A stretch of 64,000 nucleotides of DNA from JBFWVJ01 sp050246795 (GCA_050246795.1 JBFWVJ010000008.1:1-64000), one strand, 5' to 3'; positions 21,136-30,271 are shown, counted from the stretch's first letter. The notes: generated by a model from the sequence alone, not told the origin. Program-made: numbers and translations.

Positions 21136-22284
21136 ATGAGTGAGATGATTAACGAGCGCGACCAGATGATTGAAGATGCCCTGAATGATCTGCTTCAGGA
21201 CGATACCGACGACAATACTGAAGAAACTACTACTGAGACAGAGACTACTGAAACTGCAGAAACCGAAGCTGAAACATCTACAGAAACCACTGATGAGTCA
21301 ACTGTCGTAGAACCCAAGACCGAAACTGAGACCTCACAGACTGAAACCGTTGTTGAGGATGACTTCTCAAAGCGATTTGGTCTATCGGAGAAAACCGTTA
21401 CTGGTCGTGAGAATCGAATCCCTTATTCTCGTGTAAAGAAGATTATTGAGAAGAACGAGCGCGAGCTGAAAGAGAAGCTCTCTAAGGAGCTTGAAGGTCA
21501 GTATAAGCCGAAGCTCTCTGACTTTGAGACCAAGGTTAAGGACTACGAGGATCGCCTTCAGAAGGTTGGTCAGTTTGAGCAGGTAATGGCCAATGACCCG
21601 CAGACCTTTCTTGGCATTCTCTCACAGATTCCGGCCTACAAGCCGTTCTTTGATTATCTGAATCAGGTTGCCTCGGCTGAGAAGAATCCTGAAAAGACAG
21701 CGACGGCTGCTACAACTACCCAGGTTCCGACTGGTGATGACCCAGCCGATCCACGTCCCGGCCCGAACAAGACTCTAGCTGACGGCTCAAAGGTTTACGA
21801 TCTGGAAGGCCATCAGGCTCTCATGGATTGGTATGAGCGCCGAGCTGCCCGTAAAGCTGCCGAGGAAGCCACCCGCCGCGTTAATGAGGAGCTCTCTAAG
21901 CGTCTGGCTCCGGTTGAGCAGGAGCAGCGCCAGCGAGCCGAGGAGCGTCAGCGGCAGGAAACCCTAACCCGCAATCTTGCTATCGTTGAGAAGCAGCTAG
22001 CCGATGCCCGCACTTGGCCCATGTTCAATGAACACGAGGAAGCCATTACCAAGGCTCTTGAGGCTGATAAGACTCTTTCTCTGGAAGGGGCCTATCGACA
22101 GGTGGTTCTCCCGAAGCTCATTGAGAACGCCAACAGTGCCCGCACAAAGGTCCTCACGGAGATGAAGCGCCAGCCTGCAAGTACGGCGGTTCCTACCCGG
22201 CCAGCGACTAAGCCTGCTCCAGGTCTACCAAAGGATCGGGATGCGATGATTCTGGCTGAACTCCAGAAGCAGGGGCTTATCTAA
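21136..22284 (+). CDS. capsid scaffolding protein
   Basis: A 382-residue protein. An extremely acidic Thr/Glu-rich N-terminus (residues 20-75) is followed by long charged helices (VKKIIEKNERELKEKLSKEL; RRAARKAAEEATRRVNEEL...EQEQRQRAEERQ) and a Pro-rich then helical C-terminus (MILAELQKQGLI). Coiled-coil, highly charged and located before the capsid gene: the classic scaffold profile. AAAGGA precedes the ATG. Confidence 0.75.
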   Translation: MSEMINERDQMIEDALNDLLQDDTDDNTEETTTETETTETAETEAETSTETTDESTVVEPKTETETSQTETVVEDDFSKRFGLSEKTVTGRENRIPYSRVKKIIEKNERELKEKLSKELEGQYKPKLSDFETKVKDYEDRLQKVGQFEQVMANDPQTFLGILSQIPAYKPFFDYLNQVASAEKNPEKTATAATTTQVPTGDDPADPRPGPNKTLADGSKVYDLEGHQALMDWYERRAARKAAEEATRRVNEELSKRLAPVEQEQRQRAEERQRQETLTRNLAIVEKQLADARTWPMFNEHEEAITKALEADKTLSLEGAYRQVVLPKLIENANSARTKVLTEMKRQPASTAVPTRPATKPAPGLPKDRDAMILAELQKQGLI

Positions 22285-22293
22285 CCACAAGAT

Positions 22294-22617
22294 ATGACCA
22301 TTAATGCTATGGGCTGTATTAGCGAGTATGCAGTTGCTTCTGACTTGCTACAGAGGGGCTTTGAGGTGTTCAAAGCCCTTTCACCTGCTGCGTCTTGCGA
22401 TCTCATTGTGATGAAAGATGGCAAGTATTTTCGCATTGAAGTAAAAACTGGGACTAAAAAGGGTGATGGGGTATATTGGAATGCTCCAAGAGCCGGTTTA
22501 TCTGACATCTTAGGGGTATATATCTTAGCCACAAAGGAGGTTTTATACCCAGACAAGAAACCTTGGGATCTTGTAAGATGTCGTATGAGCTTGTTAGAGG
22601 ACCACTACATATCGTAG
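22294..22617 (+). CDS. PD-(D/E)XK nuclease, mobile type
   Basis: A 107-residue protein with GCISEYAVASDLLQRGFEV, CDLIVMKDGK and FRIEVKTGT: the E...D...ExK order of the restriction-type nuclease fold, like small Holliday-junction resolvase-like or intron-type enzymes. No ribosome site near its start. It sits between scaffold and capsid, next to an HNH gene, so it is probably a mobile insert. Confidence 0.7.
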   Translation: MTINAMGCISEYAVASDLLQRGFEVFKALSPAASCDLIVMKDGKYFRIEVKTGTKKGDGVYWNAPRAGLSDILGVYILATKEVLYPDKKPWDLVRCRMSLLEDHYIS

Positions 22618-22654
22618 TAGTGGTTCCTTAGACCACAAGAGTGAAAGATTTCTC

Positions 22655-22684
22655 TTGACAAAAATCATCGAAATATGATATGAT
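22655..22684 (+). promoter_or_regulatory. promoter P4 of the shared family
   Basis: TTGACA, 18-base spacer ending TGA, TATGAT. It lies between the two mobile nucleases and would supply transcription to the HNH gene and the capsid gene downstream. Confidence 0.75.
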
Positions 22685-22690
22685 ATTAAT

Positions 22691-22825
22691 GTAAGGGTTG
22701 AGTCTAACACCTCACCTTTTAACCATTCCTGTAAGCTTTCTTACCTTTCCCTTCTGTGGATTGGGGCTTATAAGCACTCTAGAAGGGCACCACCCAGCTC
22801 TGTCTGGTCATCGGTGCCTTTTCTT
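22691..22825 (+). promoter_or_regulatory. attenuator-like leader with terminator and competing hairpin
   Basis: The P4 leader ends in GGCACC/GGTGCC (inner CCAG/CTGG) plus TTTTCTT, an intrinsic terminator (22786-22825). Upstream CCCTTCT (about 22748) can pair with AGAAGGG (22781-22787), which shares two bases with the terminator stem. The two folds exclude each other, as in attenuators or riboswitches. No known ligand-binding motif is seen. Confidence 0.5.
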
Positions 22826-22832
22826 CAATTTT

Positions 22833-23384
22833 ATGCCTCCAGCCATCCCGCTTACTACAAACCAAAAATTCGGCAGCTTAACAGTCATTGAGCGAGTTGG
22901 TGTAGATAGATGGGGACAAGTGTTATGGCAGTGTAAGTGTGAATGCGGAAATCTTAAGACCGTTAGATCAGCAGACCTACGTGACGGACGTCAAGTAAGT
23001 TGTGGCTGTCAAAAGGCCGAAAGAATACGTCGCAGATGCACCACACACGGACAAACCAATACCAAAAAGTATGAACGTTTGAAGTCCGAGCTTCGGCGAT
23101 ACAGACGTTATAATCTGACTGAAGATGATTACAAAGATCTTCTAGTCACACAAGATTTTCGCTGCGCTATATGCGGCGTTGATCCTAACAACCCAGATAG
23201 TGGACTACAACGTGGTTTTCATATAGACCACGATCACGTAACAGGCAAGGTTCGTGGCTTGCTGTGTGGTCGCTGTAACGTTGGGATAGGATTGCTTGGA
23301 GATTCTGAGGAGAATCTTGAAGCTGCGATAAAATACCTCCGAAGAGCTTCGGCTCTGGTCGCTTTGCCTGGCGTTAGTGAGTAG
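22833..23384 (+). CDS. HNH endonuclease VII-type, with CxCxCG N-terminal module
   Basis: A 183-residue protein. N-terminal module: FGSLTVIERVG, then WQCKCECGN and SCGCQK, a zinc DNA-binding unit also found in the 44529-45074 protein. C-terminal nuclease: YNLTEDDYKDLL, CAICG, HIDHDHVTGKVRGLLC, RCNVGIG, the T4 endonuclease VII/recombination endonuclease pattern. No ribosome site: the ATG follows the attenuator T-run. A mobile nuclease placed before the capsid gene. Confidence 0.85.
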   Translation: MPPAIPLTTNQKFGSLTVIERVGVDRWGQVLWQCKCECGNLKTVRSADLRDGRQVSCGCQKAERIRRRCTTHGQTNTKKYERLKSELRRYRRYNLTEDDYKDLLVTQDFRCAICGVDPNNPDSGLQRGFHIDHDHVTGKVRGLLCGRCNVGIGLLGDSEENLEAAIKYLRRASALVALPGVSE

Positions 23385-23431
23385 GCTTTTATTAGTACTT
23401 ATTAACTTTCTAACGAAAGGAAAGATCGACG

Positions 23432-24370
23432 ATGGCACTTTCTATTTCACAGATTGCCGCTGTTTCATATCCGCTTGTGCTGTCAGATGCGCGCAAGGCG
23501 GAGAACCAGTGGTCGGAAAATGCGGCCCTCCGTACCCTCGAAAAGGGCGGATTCCTTAAGATGGAGTCAATGGGTGAGACCATTGAGATCCCTCTGGATT
23601 ACCGGCGTAACCCGGATACGTCTGTTCTAGTAGCTGACCAGGACGAGGCTTCACTCATCAAGACTGAAGTTCTGACGTCTGCCAGCTTTACTCCGGCTCA
23701 GCTGAACGTTCCCGTAACCTGGACGCTCGGCGACGAGACGAAGAATGAGCAGCAGAAGATTCCGTTCACCCGCGCTCTGATCGAAAATGCGATTCAGTCG
23801 CATGACGATGAGCTGGAAACGGACATCTTCACGTCAAGCACTGCTGGTGGCACGGAAATCCACGGTCTTGCCGACCTGATCACGACTGCCGGCACTGGTA
23901 CCGTTGGTGGTATCGACGCAGCTCTTGAGACGTGGTGGGCGAATAAGGCTGAGCAGTATGTTGATGGTAGCGATATCGAGGCTGCTGCGACGGAACTGTT
24001 CAATGCCTGTTCAAAGGGCTCAGGTGCTGGCCTCCAGCCGACCCTGATCCTCTCAGGTCCCGATACTCAGGCTCTCTATGAGTCACAGCTCCAGGCCCTG
24101 CAGCGCTTCACGGATTCAAGCGAAGCGGATGCTGGTTTCAAGGTGCTGATGTTCAAGGGTGCTAAGTGGGTATTCTCGCACAAGGCTCATGCGACCAGTG
24201 CGTACTTCGTAAACCCGAAGAACTACCAGTGCGTAGTTGCGAAGAATGCGTTCCGTAAGAAGGGTGATACCTGGGATGTTCCTGGCCAGAATGCCATGTA
24301 CTTCCTGGTCTACTCAATGCTACAGAACGTTGTGTCGAATCGCTCACGTCTGGGCCGACTCTACATCTAA
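23432..24370 (+). CDS. major capsid protein
   Basis: A 312-residue protein after the scaffold. The N-terminal ALSISQIAAVSYPLVLSDARK region leads to a core with FKVLMFKGAKWVFSHKAH and the C-terminal VVAKNAFRKKG ... LVYSMLQNVVSNRSRLGRLY. The layout (N-arm, spine, A-domain-like end) and position indicate an HK97-fold capsid protein. A strong terminator follows, as is usual for this high-output gene. GAAAGG precedes the ATG. Confidence 0.85.
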   Translation: MALSISQIAAVSYPLVLSDARKAENQWSENAALRTLEKGGFLKMESMGETIEIPLDYRRNPDTSVLVADQDEASLIKTEVLTSASFTPAQLNVPVTWTLGDETKNEQQKIPFTRALIENAIQSHDDELETDIFTSSTAGGTEIHGLADLITTAGTGTVGGIDAALETWWANKAEQYVDGSDIEAAATELFNACSKGSGAGLQPTLILSGPDTQALYESQLQALQRFTDSSEADAGFKVLMFKGAKWVFSHKAHATSAYFVNPKNYQCVVAKNAFRKKGDTWDVPGQNAMYFLVYSMLQNVVSNRSRLGRLYI

Positions 24371-24401
24371 TCGTTTCTCATACGCTTACATTTGAGTAAG
24401 G

Positions 24402-24432
24402 AACCCGCCTGCAGCAATGTGGGCGGGTTTGC
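24402..24432 (+). terminator. intrinsic terminator after capsid gene
   Basis: AACCCGCC/GGCGGGTT with a 12-base loop, followed by TTTGCT. The T-run is short, so termination may be partial, letting decoration and tail genes be read at a lower level. Confidence 0.7.
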
Positions 24433-24560
24433 TATTAAAAGGAGAGCTTTAAACTCCTTCAACCTCCAACGGTCCGGTATGGAAATTTCTCCTTATCGGA
24501 GTGCTTGGGCTAAAGCGCTACACACTTGAAATATAGTGCGGCAAGCGAGGAGTGTAAACT

Positions 24561-24998
24561 ATGGCTTGGTATAATCAGGTTGACTCGGAGAAGAAGTTCC
24601 GTCTTGGTACTCGTAAGAAGGACGTAGCTGGTAATGAGTATATCTATCTGGCTGGCGTATCTTCAAACGCAGAAGGCAAGTTCGTTGTGTTCGATGAGTC
24701 GTTTGCGACGACCCTTCTGACGGCCGATGAGGTTGGTCCGGTCGGTGTTTCAATGGGCGCGTTCGATGCGACGACTGAGTATGGTTGGGCGCAGATCTAC
24801 GGCAAGAACACCGTTGCTTCTACCGATACGGTTGCGGCTGATAAGCAGCTGTTCATTGATGGCACGGCAGGGCGTGCAGATGATGCTGATGTGGCTGGCG
24901 ATTTCATTGTCGGCGCATACTCAATGTCTGCGGATACTGCTAATGTTGCGTCGGTCTGGCTGAACTATCCATCAGTCGGTGACGCGGCTCACGACTAA
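24561..24998 (+). CDS. putative head decoration protein
   Basis: A 145-residue protein (MAWYNQVDSEKKFRLGTRK ...). The centre has YGWAQIYGKN followed by an acidic, Ala/Thr-rich beta-like part, a pattern common in the small protein after phage capsid genes. Acidic overall. GAGGAGTGTAAACT lies before the ATG and recurs, shortened, before the next gene. Confidence 0.55.
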   Translation: MAWYNQVDSEKKFRLGTRKKDVAGNEYIYLAGVSSNAEGKFVVFDESFATTLLTADEVGPVGVSMGAFDATTEYGWAQIYGKNTVASTDTVAADKQLFIDGTAGRADDADVAGDFIVGAYSMSADTANVASVWLNYPSVGDAAHD

Positions 24999-25028
24999 TT
25001 TCTTTTCTTAACTTAAACTCGGTGAAGG

Positions 25029-25053
25029 GCAGTTCTCATGGAGCTGCACTTTT
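25029..25053 (+). terminator. weak intrinsic terminator
   Basis: GCAGTTC/GAGCTGC (one G-U pair) and ACTTTTCCTT. Partial termination between the two capsid-associated genes is likely. Confidence 0.5.
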
Positions 25054-25091
25054 CCTTCGCTAGTCCTCTTTTGGGCATGAGAGTGTAAACT

Positions 25092-25586
25092 ATGGCATCT
25101 ACTCCATTTCGTCTATTTAATACGGTTCTCCGCGCTAAGGCCTACATTACGAAGGGCGTAAAGAGCGTTACTGCTTCGGCTACTGCAAGTCGTAAGGACC
25201 ATGCTGGTCGTACTACGACCCTTGATGCTGCAGCTGGTCTAACGATTACCCTTCCGGCGACTGCTTCTGCTCGTCTCGGTGAGAAGTATCGGTTTGTGGT
25301 TGGCACGCTTCTGACTTCCAATGACTACATTATCAAAGTTGCGAATGCGACCGATGTAATGGTTGGCGGTATCCTCATCAATGATATTGGTGACTCAAGC
25401 GCTGCGACTGCAGACTTCTTCCCGACCGCTTCAACCTCAGACACGATCACCATTCCTTCTGCCACTGGTGGTGGTAAGGTCGGTGATTGGGTTGAGCTTG
25501 AGATGATTGCCTCAGGTAAGTGGCATGTAACTGGTCAACTGCAGGGTCTCACTGATCCGGCAACTCCATTTAGCGCGACTGTCTAA
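25092..25586 (+). CDS. beta-rich virion protein
   Basis: A 164-residue protein. The middle TLDAAAGLTITLPATASARLGEKYRFVVG and the end (WVELEMIASGKWHVTGQL) match a beta-sandwich found in phage decoration or tail proteins (GLTITLP...G..Y.F...W...G). Function inferred as a structural accessory. Confidence 0.6.
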   Translation: MASTPFRLFNTVLRAKAYITKGVKSVTASATASRKDHAGRTTTLDAAAGLTITLPATASARLGEKYRFVVGTLLTSNDYIIKVANATDVMVGGILINDIGDSSAATADFFPTASTSDTITIPSATGGGKVGDWVELEMIASGKWHVTGQLQGLTDPATPFSATV

Positions 25587-25592
25587 TAACCA

Positions 25593-26198
25593 ATGAAGTC
25601 ACTAAGACTTCTTGGGACAGCACCGTCTCTAGCACTGATGCCTCCCACACCCAGTGATGGGTCGTGGGAGGTCTGGTGTGCGAACGATCATAGAGGGATT
25701 AATAAGTGGCTCCCACGAGTTATCAGAGAATCAGAATGGACTCGTTGGTTCAATCTTCATTCTCGTCATCATATGGAGATCACTTACCCAAGAATTATAA
25801 CATGGTATAAAAACCAAACCAAGCCGCTGTACTTTCAGCGACATCAACCAGATATTCCCGCCTCCAACCCTTTCCCATTTACGGAGATTCAAGAAGCCTT
25901 TAACACACGTTATTTCACTTGTAGTGCAGCGTGGTTATTGGCTTTTGCTATTTTAGGGGGCTTTACTCATATTGAGTTGTGGGGCATTGAAGTTGCGAAA
26001 CGCAAGGCAGCATATGCTTGGGAGCGACCTTGTCTTTTCTACTGGATTGAAGAAGCCAGACGAAGAGGAATAACAGTGTGGTATCCAGATTGGCTGGATT
26101 GGGACTTTACCGAAGCTGGTGATCCTACTGCATATGAAGGAAAACTTTACGGCCTGGAAACAAAGCCTGAACCTGAAGGATTAAATTATGATGGATGA
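25593..26198 (+). CDS. conserved phage protein, Rossmann-like
   Basis: A 201-residue protein. MKSLRLLGTAPSLALMP resembles the first strand and loop of a Rossmann domain; a late HIELWGIEVAKRK ... ERPCLFYWIEEARRRGITVWY looks like its closing half. Proteins of this shape occur in phage virion regions, and some resemble sugar- or pterin-modifying enzymes. No catalytic residues can be named. TGA overlaps the next ATG. Confidence 0.55.
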   Translation: MKSLRLLGTAPSLALMPPTPSDGSWEVWCANDHRGINKWLPRVIRESEWTRWFNLHSRHHMEITYPRIITWYKNQTKPLYFQRHQPDIPASNPFPFTEIQEAFNTRYFTCSAAWLLAFAILGGFTHIELWGIEVAKRKAAYAWERPCLFYWIEEARRRGITVWYPDWLDWDFTEAGDPTAYEGKLYGLETKPEPEGLNYDG

Positions 26199-26749
26199 TT
26201 ACGCTTATGGCTCCACCTAAAAAGCAGTTCTGTCCAAATGGGCATGATACATTCATCGTTGGGCGTTATTCTACTGGAACGTGCAAAGCGTGTATAAAGA
26301 ATTATAGCCACAAGTGGTATGCAGAAAATGCCGAGCGCATGAAGCAGCATCGTCGCACTAAATATGCAACGAACAAATCTAATCTTATGGATGCGCATCG
26401 GACATACAACCAAGGCTTACTAGATGAGTTCTTTGAGGCTTATGGTTCAACTTGTCAAGGTCCGACAGGAACCAATGATTGTGTTCATGGTGGAGTTTCT
26501 GATAGGGATCTGCTCACTATTGCTCATTTGTGGGGTGATGGTAAGGAGCACCGGGATGCCGTGGGCAATAGAAGTACGGCAATGTCATTACTCGATCTAA
26601 AGCGCCGAGGGTGGCCCAAGGATATTGGTATTGGAGTTCAGTGCCACAACTGCCAGAGGAAACATACATTAATCATGCTTGATTTCTCTAGACAAGTAAA
26701 TATTGCTGTAAGCAGTGCTTGTGAAGAGATCGGTATGTGGAGTAATTAG
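26195..26749 (+). CDS. degenerate HNH-type nuclease
   Basis: A 184-residue protein. N-terminal CPNGHDTFIVGRY...GTCKACI zinc unit, a basic helix (MKQHRRTKYATNK), then LTIAHLWGDGKEH and GVQCHNCQRKH. The H in IAHLWGD and CHNCQRKH fit an HNH frame with zinc ligands, but the central N/H spacing is unusual. ATGA overlap with the upstream gene. Probably a mobile nuclease or derivative. Confidence 0.65.
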   Translation: MITLMAPPKKQFCPNGHDTFIVGRYSTGTCKACIKNYSHKWYAENAERMKQHRRTKYATNKSNLMDAHRTYNQGLLDEFFEAYGSTCQGPTGTNDCVHGGVSDRDLLTIAHLWGDGKEHRDAVGNRSTAMSLLDLKRRGWPKDIGIGVQCHNCQRKHTLIMLDFSRQVNIAVSSACEEIGMWSN

Positions 26750-26751
26750 AT

Positions 26752-27120
26752 ATGGCTGATGACTATTCACTTTTTAGGCGCTATGGTAACAATAGGGCCT
26801 TTGCAACACAGCTGGATTTTACCACGGCTACAGAAACTACAGAGCTGGTTGCTGCTCGTTCAGCATCTTGGACAATTTACGTCCAGCGAATTATTGTTTG
26901 GATTAAGACCGATGCAGCCCAGTCACTGACCTTTCAGGACGATGCAGGGACGCCAGTTGTTATCGCAAAGGTTCCAGCATCTCCCGGTGCTGACACTCGA
27001 CGGGACTTTGACTTTGGTCCTCGGGGAGTCGCACTGACTGAAGGAAAGAATCTCGATGCTGCATTCTCTGCAGCTGGTCTTGCAGGCCATCTTGAGGTTA
27101 TCGGCTATCATAAGGAATAG
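26752..27120 (+). CDS. small beta-sandwich virion protein
   Basis: A 122-residue protein (MADDYSLFRRYGNNRAFATQ ... SLTFQDDAGTPVVIAKVPASPG). The middle resembles small capsid- or tail-decorating beta sandwiches. Placed among structural genes. No catalytic motif. Confidence 0.55.
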   Translation: MADDYSLFRRYGNNRAFATQLDFTTATETTELVAARSASWTIYVQRIIVWIKTDAAQSLTFQDDAGTPVVIAKVPASPGADTRRDFDFGPRGVALTEGKNLDAAFSAAGLAGHLEVIGYHKE

Positions 27121-27129
27121 TGGAGTATC

Positions 27130-27363
27130 ATGAATATCTCTAAGCACGAACTAGAAAAGGAAATTGAGGGCATCCAGAAGCAGGCTCAGGAAGCATTGAA
27201 GCAGCGCGAACAGGCCCTACAGGTAATTAAGCAGACTGAGGAACTTCTTCTTCAGGCTGAGGGTGCATTGAAGATTCTACATCATCTCATGGCGCAGGTT
27301 GATAAGCCGGAAGGTGAGCACAAAACTCTTGACGGAGAGGTTGTTCCCGAGAGCAAGGAGTAA
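27130..27363 (+). CDS. coiled-coil protein
   Basis: A 77-residue protein that is nearly all helix (HELEKEIEGIQKQAQEALK...), with heptad-like Leu/Ile spacing and an acidic tail. It lies directly before the fibre gene and may be a trimerising or chaperone partner. Confidence 0.55.
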   Translation: MNISKHELEKEIEGIQKQAQEALKQREQALQVIKQTEELLLQAEGALKILHHLMAQVDKPEGEHKTLDGEVVPESKE

Positions 27364-27368
27364 ACGCT

Positions 27369-28724
27369 ATGGCAGCGATTTTTAAACTCACTACGGGAAT
27401 TGCATATGTAAGAGGATGGACTGGAAGTATTTCTGGTGGTACCCTTCAGCTTGCTGACGACTCCGTGAGTGCGCCGAGTCTGACGAACGATGGCGACACA
27501 GATACCGGCCTTTTCTTCCCACAGGACAACAGTGTTGCGCTCGGCGGGAATGGAACCGAATATCTGCGAATTCGGACCAACTCAGTCAATGTTGGGATTC
27601 AGGGTTCAGTAGGGTTAGGCGCTTCGGCGAATACAGCGGATGTCATTCTTGAGCGCGATGCCGCCAACACCCTCGCGCTGCGGAATGGGACGAACGCGCA
27701 GAACTTCAGGGTCTACGGCACCACGACTGGTTCCAAGTATCTCGGCCTTGCTCACAACGGCACCGACGCCGTTATCTCCACGACAGCCGGAGCACTTAAA
27801 GTTGACGGTTCGGCAGGAGAACTTGCATTCCAAACATCTGGCGCAACTCGTTGATATATGCAAACGGCGGGGCACCTCCTCGCCAACGCTGACAACACCT
27901 ACGACATCGGGGCTGCTGCGGCCACACGTCCACGCAATGTCTATGTTGGCACCTCGATCTTCGTCAACAGCTACCTTAGCAACGCTTCCGCCTCCAACCC
28001 TGAAGTGCTGGACCTCAACTATGCCGGTGGCAACACCAGTGTTGCGTTTCGCAAGCATGTCCTGTTTACCAGCGACAACACGCATGACATCGGGGCGAGC
28101 GGGGCGACGAGGCCGAGGAACGGTTACTTTGGCAACAACCTGGCAGCAGACGGGCAGATTACCGCAGGCACGCATTTATTTGCGGGCGCGGCGGGTCGAA
28201 TCGCGTGGACGAACCGGGGCCGCTTGAACTCGCCATCCGATGGCGTAGTGACGCTAACGAATGCTGCCGAAACCGACTTTTCCCGCATCCAGTTCGGCGG
28301 CACGACGAGCAGCTCCCCGGCGCTGAAGCGGAGCTCGACGGGGATTCAGTTCGTCCTCGCTGATGACAGTGCTTTGACGTGGGCGCAGGCGTCTTTCCTT
28401 ATCGCAGGCACGAGCAATAACGCATCAGCCGGTAGCATTAGAACTGCCAACAATACCGGGTGGTTTGCCCGTAACGCCACAAACAGCGCGAACATCGAGG
28501 TCGTCACCGTAACCAACGGCGACATCGTTGGCGTGGGTAATAGTGTGGGCAGTCCGGCGACTGCCGTGCGAATTGGTGCGGCGGGGACACCAGCAGAACT
28601 GCCCTACACAAAGACCGATACCGGAGATCCCACGGGCGCTGAGGGTCGCATTTACATCAACACGTTCGACAACGTCATCAAGATGTATGCAGATGGTGCT
28701 TGGCGCACGTTGGTGACGTGGTAA
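27369..28724 (+). CDS. tail fibre with in-frame TGA at codon 162
   Basis: One 452-codon frame with a single internal TGA at 27852-27854. Before it: 161 residues with typical fibre repeats (TNDGDTDTGLFFPQ; YLRIRTNSVNVGIQG). After TGA and TAT: MQTAGHLLANADNTYDIG and a second DNTHDIGASGATRPRNGYFG, the continuing fibre shaft. The TGA stands where fibres of this type usually have Trp (R-W-Y). The second part has an ATG at 27858 but no ribosome site, so it would depend on readthrough or reinitiation. GC-rich relative to neighbours. Confidence 0.75.
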
Positions 28725-28767
28725 ACCCTATGGATCTCTCCCCCTCCGTCCACCCGAGGTAAGCTAA

Positions 28768-29190
28768 ATGCCAATCTTCTCGCCTGAAGAACTCATCCGC
28801 CATCTTGATAAGGTCCCTGTGATTCAGGGGCCTGCGGTGGCAGGCGAGCAGATAGGAGCGCAACCAGATGATCCAAACCGCCTCAAGCGTTGGATTGCTC
28901 TTTTGGGTGGTCAGATGTTTGATGCTGGCTCAACCACATTCGCTCTTAATCAAGGAGCAACTGAGTCGAATCCTATCATGCGTCCTTTTGCAGATAAGCC
29001 CGCTGCCTTCTACCCTATTAAGATTGGAATTGGGGCCCTAACGGCACTCCTATTAGATCGTGTAGCGAAGAAGGAGCCTGAAATCGCAAACGGTGCTGCG
29101 ATTGGCTCAACCATCGGGCTTGGAATTGCCGGAACTAGAAACCTTGTGAATGGGTTTGAGCATAAAAGAATCAACAACAGAGATAAATAA
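28768..29190 (+). CDS. membrane-associated virion-region protein
   Basis: A 140-residue protein. LALLGGQMFDAGSTTFALNQG-like central segment, then NPIMRPF and a hydrophobic FYPIKIGIGALTALLLD and IGSTIGLGIAGT: two or three membrane helices. The D.ST...AL..G..E.NP.MRP pattern is found in DUF5658-like membrane proteins of phages. Role unknown. Confidence 0.6.
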   Translation: MPIFSPEELIRHLDKVPVIQGPAVAGEQIGAQPDDPNRLKRWIALLGGQMFDAGSTTFALNQGATESNPIMRPFADKPAAFYPIKIGIGALTALLLDRVAKKEPEIANGAAIGSTIGLGIAGTRNLVNGFEHKRINNRDK

Positions 29191-29192
29191 CG

Positions 29193-29645
29193 GTGGCAAC
29201 ATACAATAAGTTTGAGGTGTTTGTTGGGGATCTTGCTGGAGGGGTGCATGACATCTTAGGTACCGGAGGTTCTGGAGCAGACACTCTAAAAGTTTACCTC
29301 TCGAACACCGCTCCTGATGCATCTGCTGACTCCGTTATCGGGGATCTTGCAGAAATCGCTAGTGGAAGCGGTTACACTTCTGGTGGGTATTCTGTTACGA
29401 ATGTCGGAACACGATCAGGTGGAACGTTTACCCTGCAGGGCACCTCACTAGCAATTACTGCGATAGGTGGTTCAGTAGGACCGTTCCGTTATGTTGTTCT
29501 TTACAACGATACGTCTGCCAGCGATTCACTGATTGCGTGGTGGGATTATGGTTCTAGTCTTACTTTAGATGACGGAGAATCTATCGTCATTAAGTTTAAT
29601 TCAGCAGCTTTGGGTGCGGCTGGTAATATTCTTACGATCGTTTAA
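29193..29645 (+). CDS. beta-rich tail protein, GTG start
   Basis: A 150-residue Gly/Ser/Thr-rich protein (MATYNKFEVFVGDLAGGVHD ... LKVYLSNTAPDASADS). The pattern matches the small tail-tip or receptor-binding accessory proteins found beside fibres. GTG start 2 bases after the previous stop. Confidence 0.6.
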   Translation: MATYNKFEVFVGDLAGGVHDILGTGGSGADTLKVYLSNTAPDASADSVIGDLAEIASGSGYTSGGYSVTNVGTRSGGTFTLQGTSLAITAIGGSVGPFRYVVLYNDTSASDSLIAWWDYGSSLTLDDGESIVIKFNSAALGAAGNILTIV

Positions 29646-29647
29646 AG

Positions 29648-29806
29648 ATGAATGATTGCTGTAAAAACGTAGACAACTTCCGCGTAGAAACATCTCCTAC
29701 TAGACCTGATATCGTTATTAGAATCTGTAAGGAGTGTGGAAGACGTCAGATTGAAATTTCGATTGAACCCCTAAAGCTGGGTGTTAGGATGATGAATGGC
29801 AGATAA
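29648..29806 (+). CDS. small Cys-rich protein
   Basis: A 52-residue protein: MNDCCKNVDNFRVE, then RICKECGRRQIEI: CC plus CKECG, a likely zinc site. Its 3' end overlaps the next gene. An odd small insert among fibre genes. Confidence 0.5.
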   Translation: MNDCCKNVDNFRVETSPTRPDIVIRICKECGRRQIEISIEPLKLGVRMMNGR

Positions 29807-30269
29807 TGTAGCTATTACCGCAGGCTCAGGGACAAGCATTGCGACTGATGATGTGGGTGGTGTTCAGTATCAGCGAGTAAAGGTATCAGTTGGGGCCGAC
29901 GGGTCAGCAACCGACGTCTCCGCTGCTGCACCGATTCCTACAGTTCCTGGCCGACCGGTAACCAACCCACTCACGACCGCTGCTGTCAGTGCTTCGAGCT
30001 CAGGTGACAATACACTCGTCTCGGCAACTGCTTCGCAGACCACAAGAGTCTTTCGACTTTATTTGGTGGCTGCTGCGGCGGTATCGATTAAGCTGATCTC
30101 CGGAGCGACTGATTTAACTGGTGTAATTCCTCTTACCGCTAACGGTGCTCTCTGTCTTGAGTTTGAGGGCGCACCACATTTTGTTACCGGAACAAACGAG
30201 GCATTTATTCTTAACCTTTCATCAGCAGTCGCGGTGACTGGTTGGATTGGTTACGAGAAGAGTGCATAA
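29796..30269 (+). CDS. beta-rich virion protein
   Basis: A 157-residue protein. MADNVAITAGSGTSIATDDVGG...YQRVKVSVGADG is a pattern I know from phage head- or tail-surface proteins (DDVgGv.yqRvK...G.dG). Then an Ig-like part with IPLTANGALCLEFEGAPHF. Likely a surface decoration or tail adaptor. Confidence 0.6.
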   Translation: MADNVAITAGSGTSIATDDVGGVQYQRVKVSVGADGSATDVSAAAPIPTVPGRPVTNPLTTAAVSASSSGDNTLVSATASQTTRVFRLYLVAAAAVSIKLISGATDLTGVIPLTANGALCLEFEGAPHFVTGTNEAFILNLSSAVAVTGWIGYEKSA

Positions 30270-30271
30270 TT

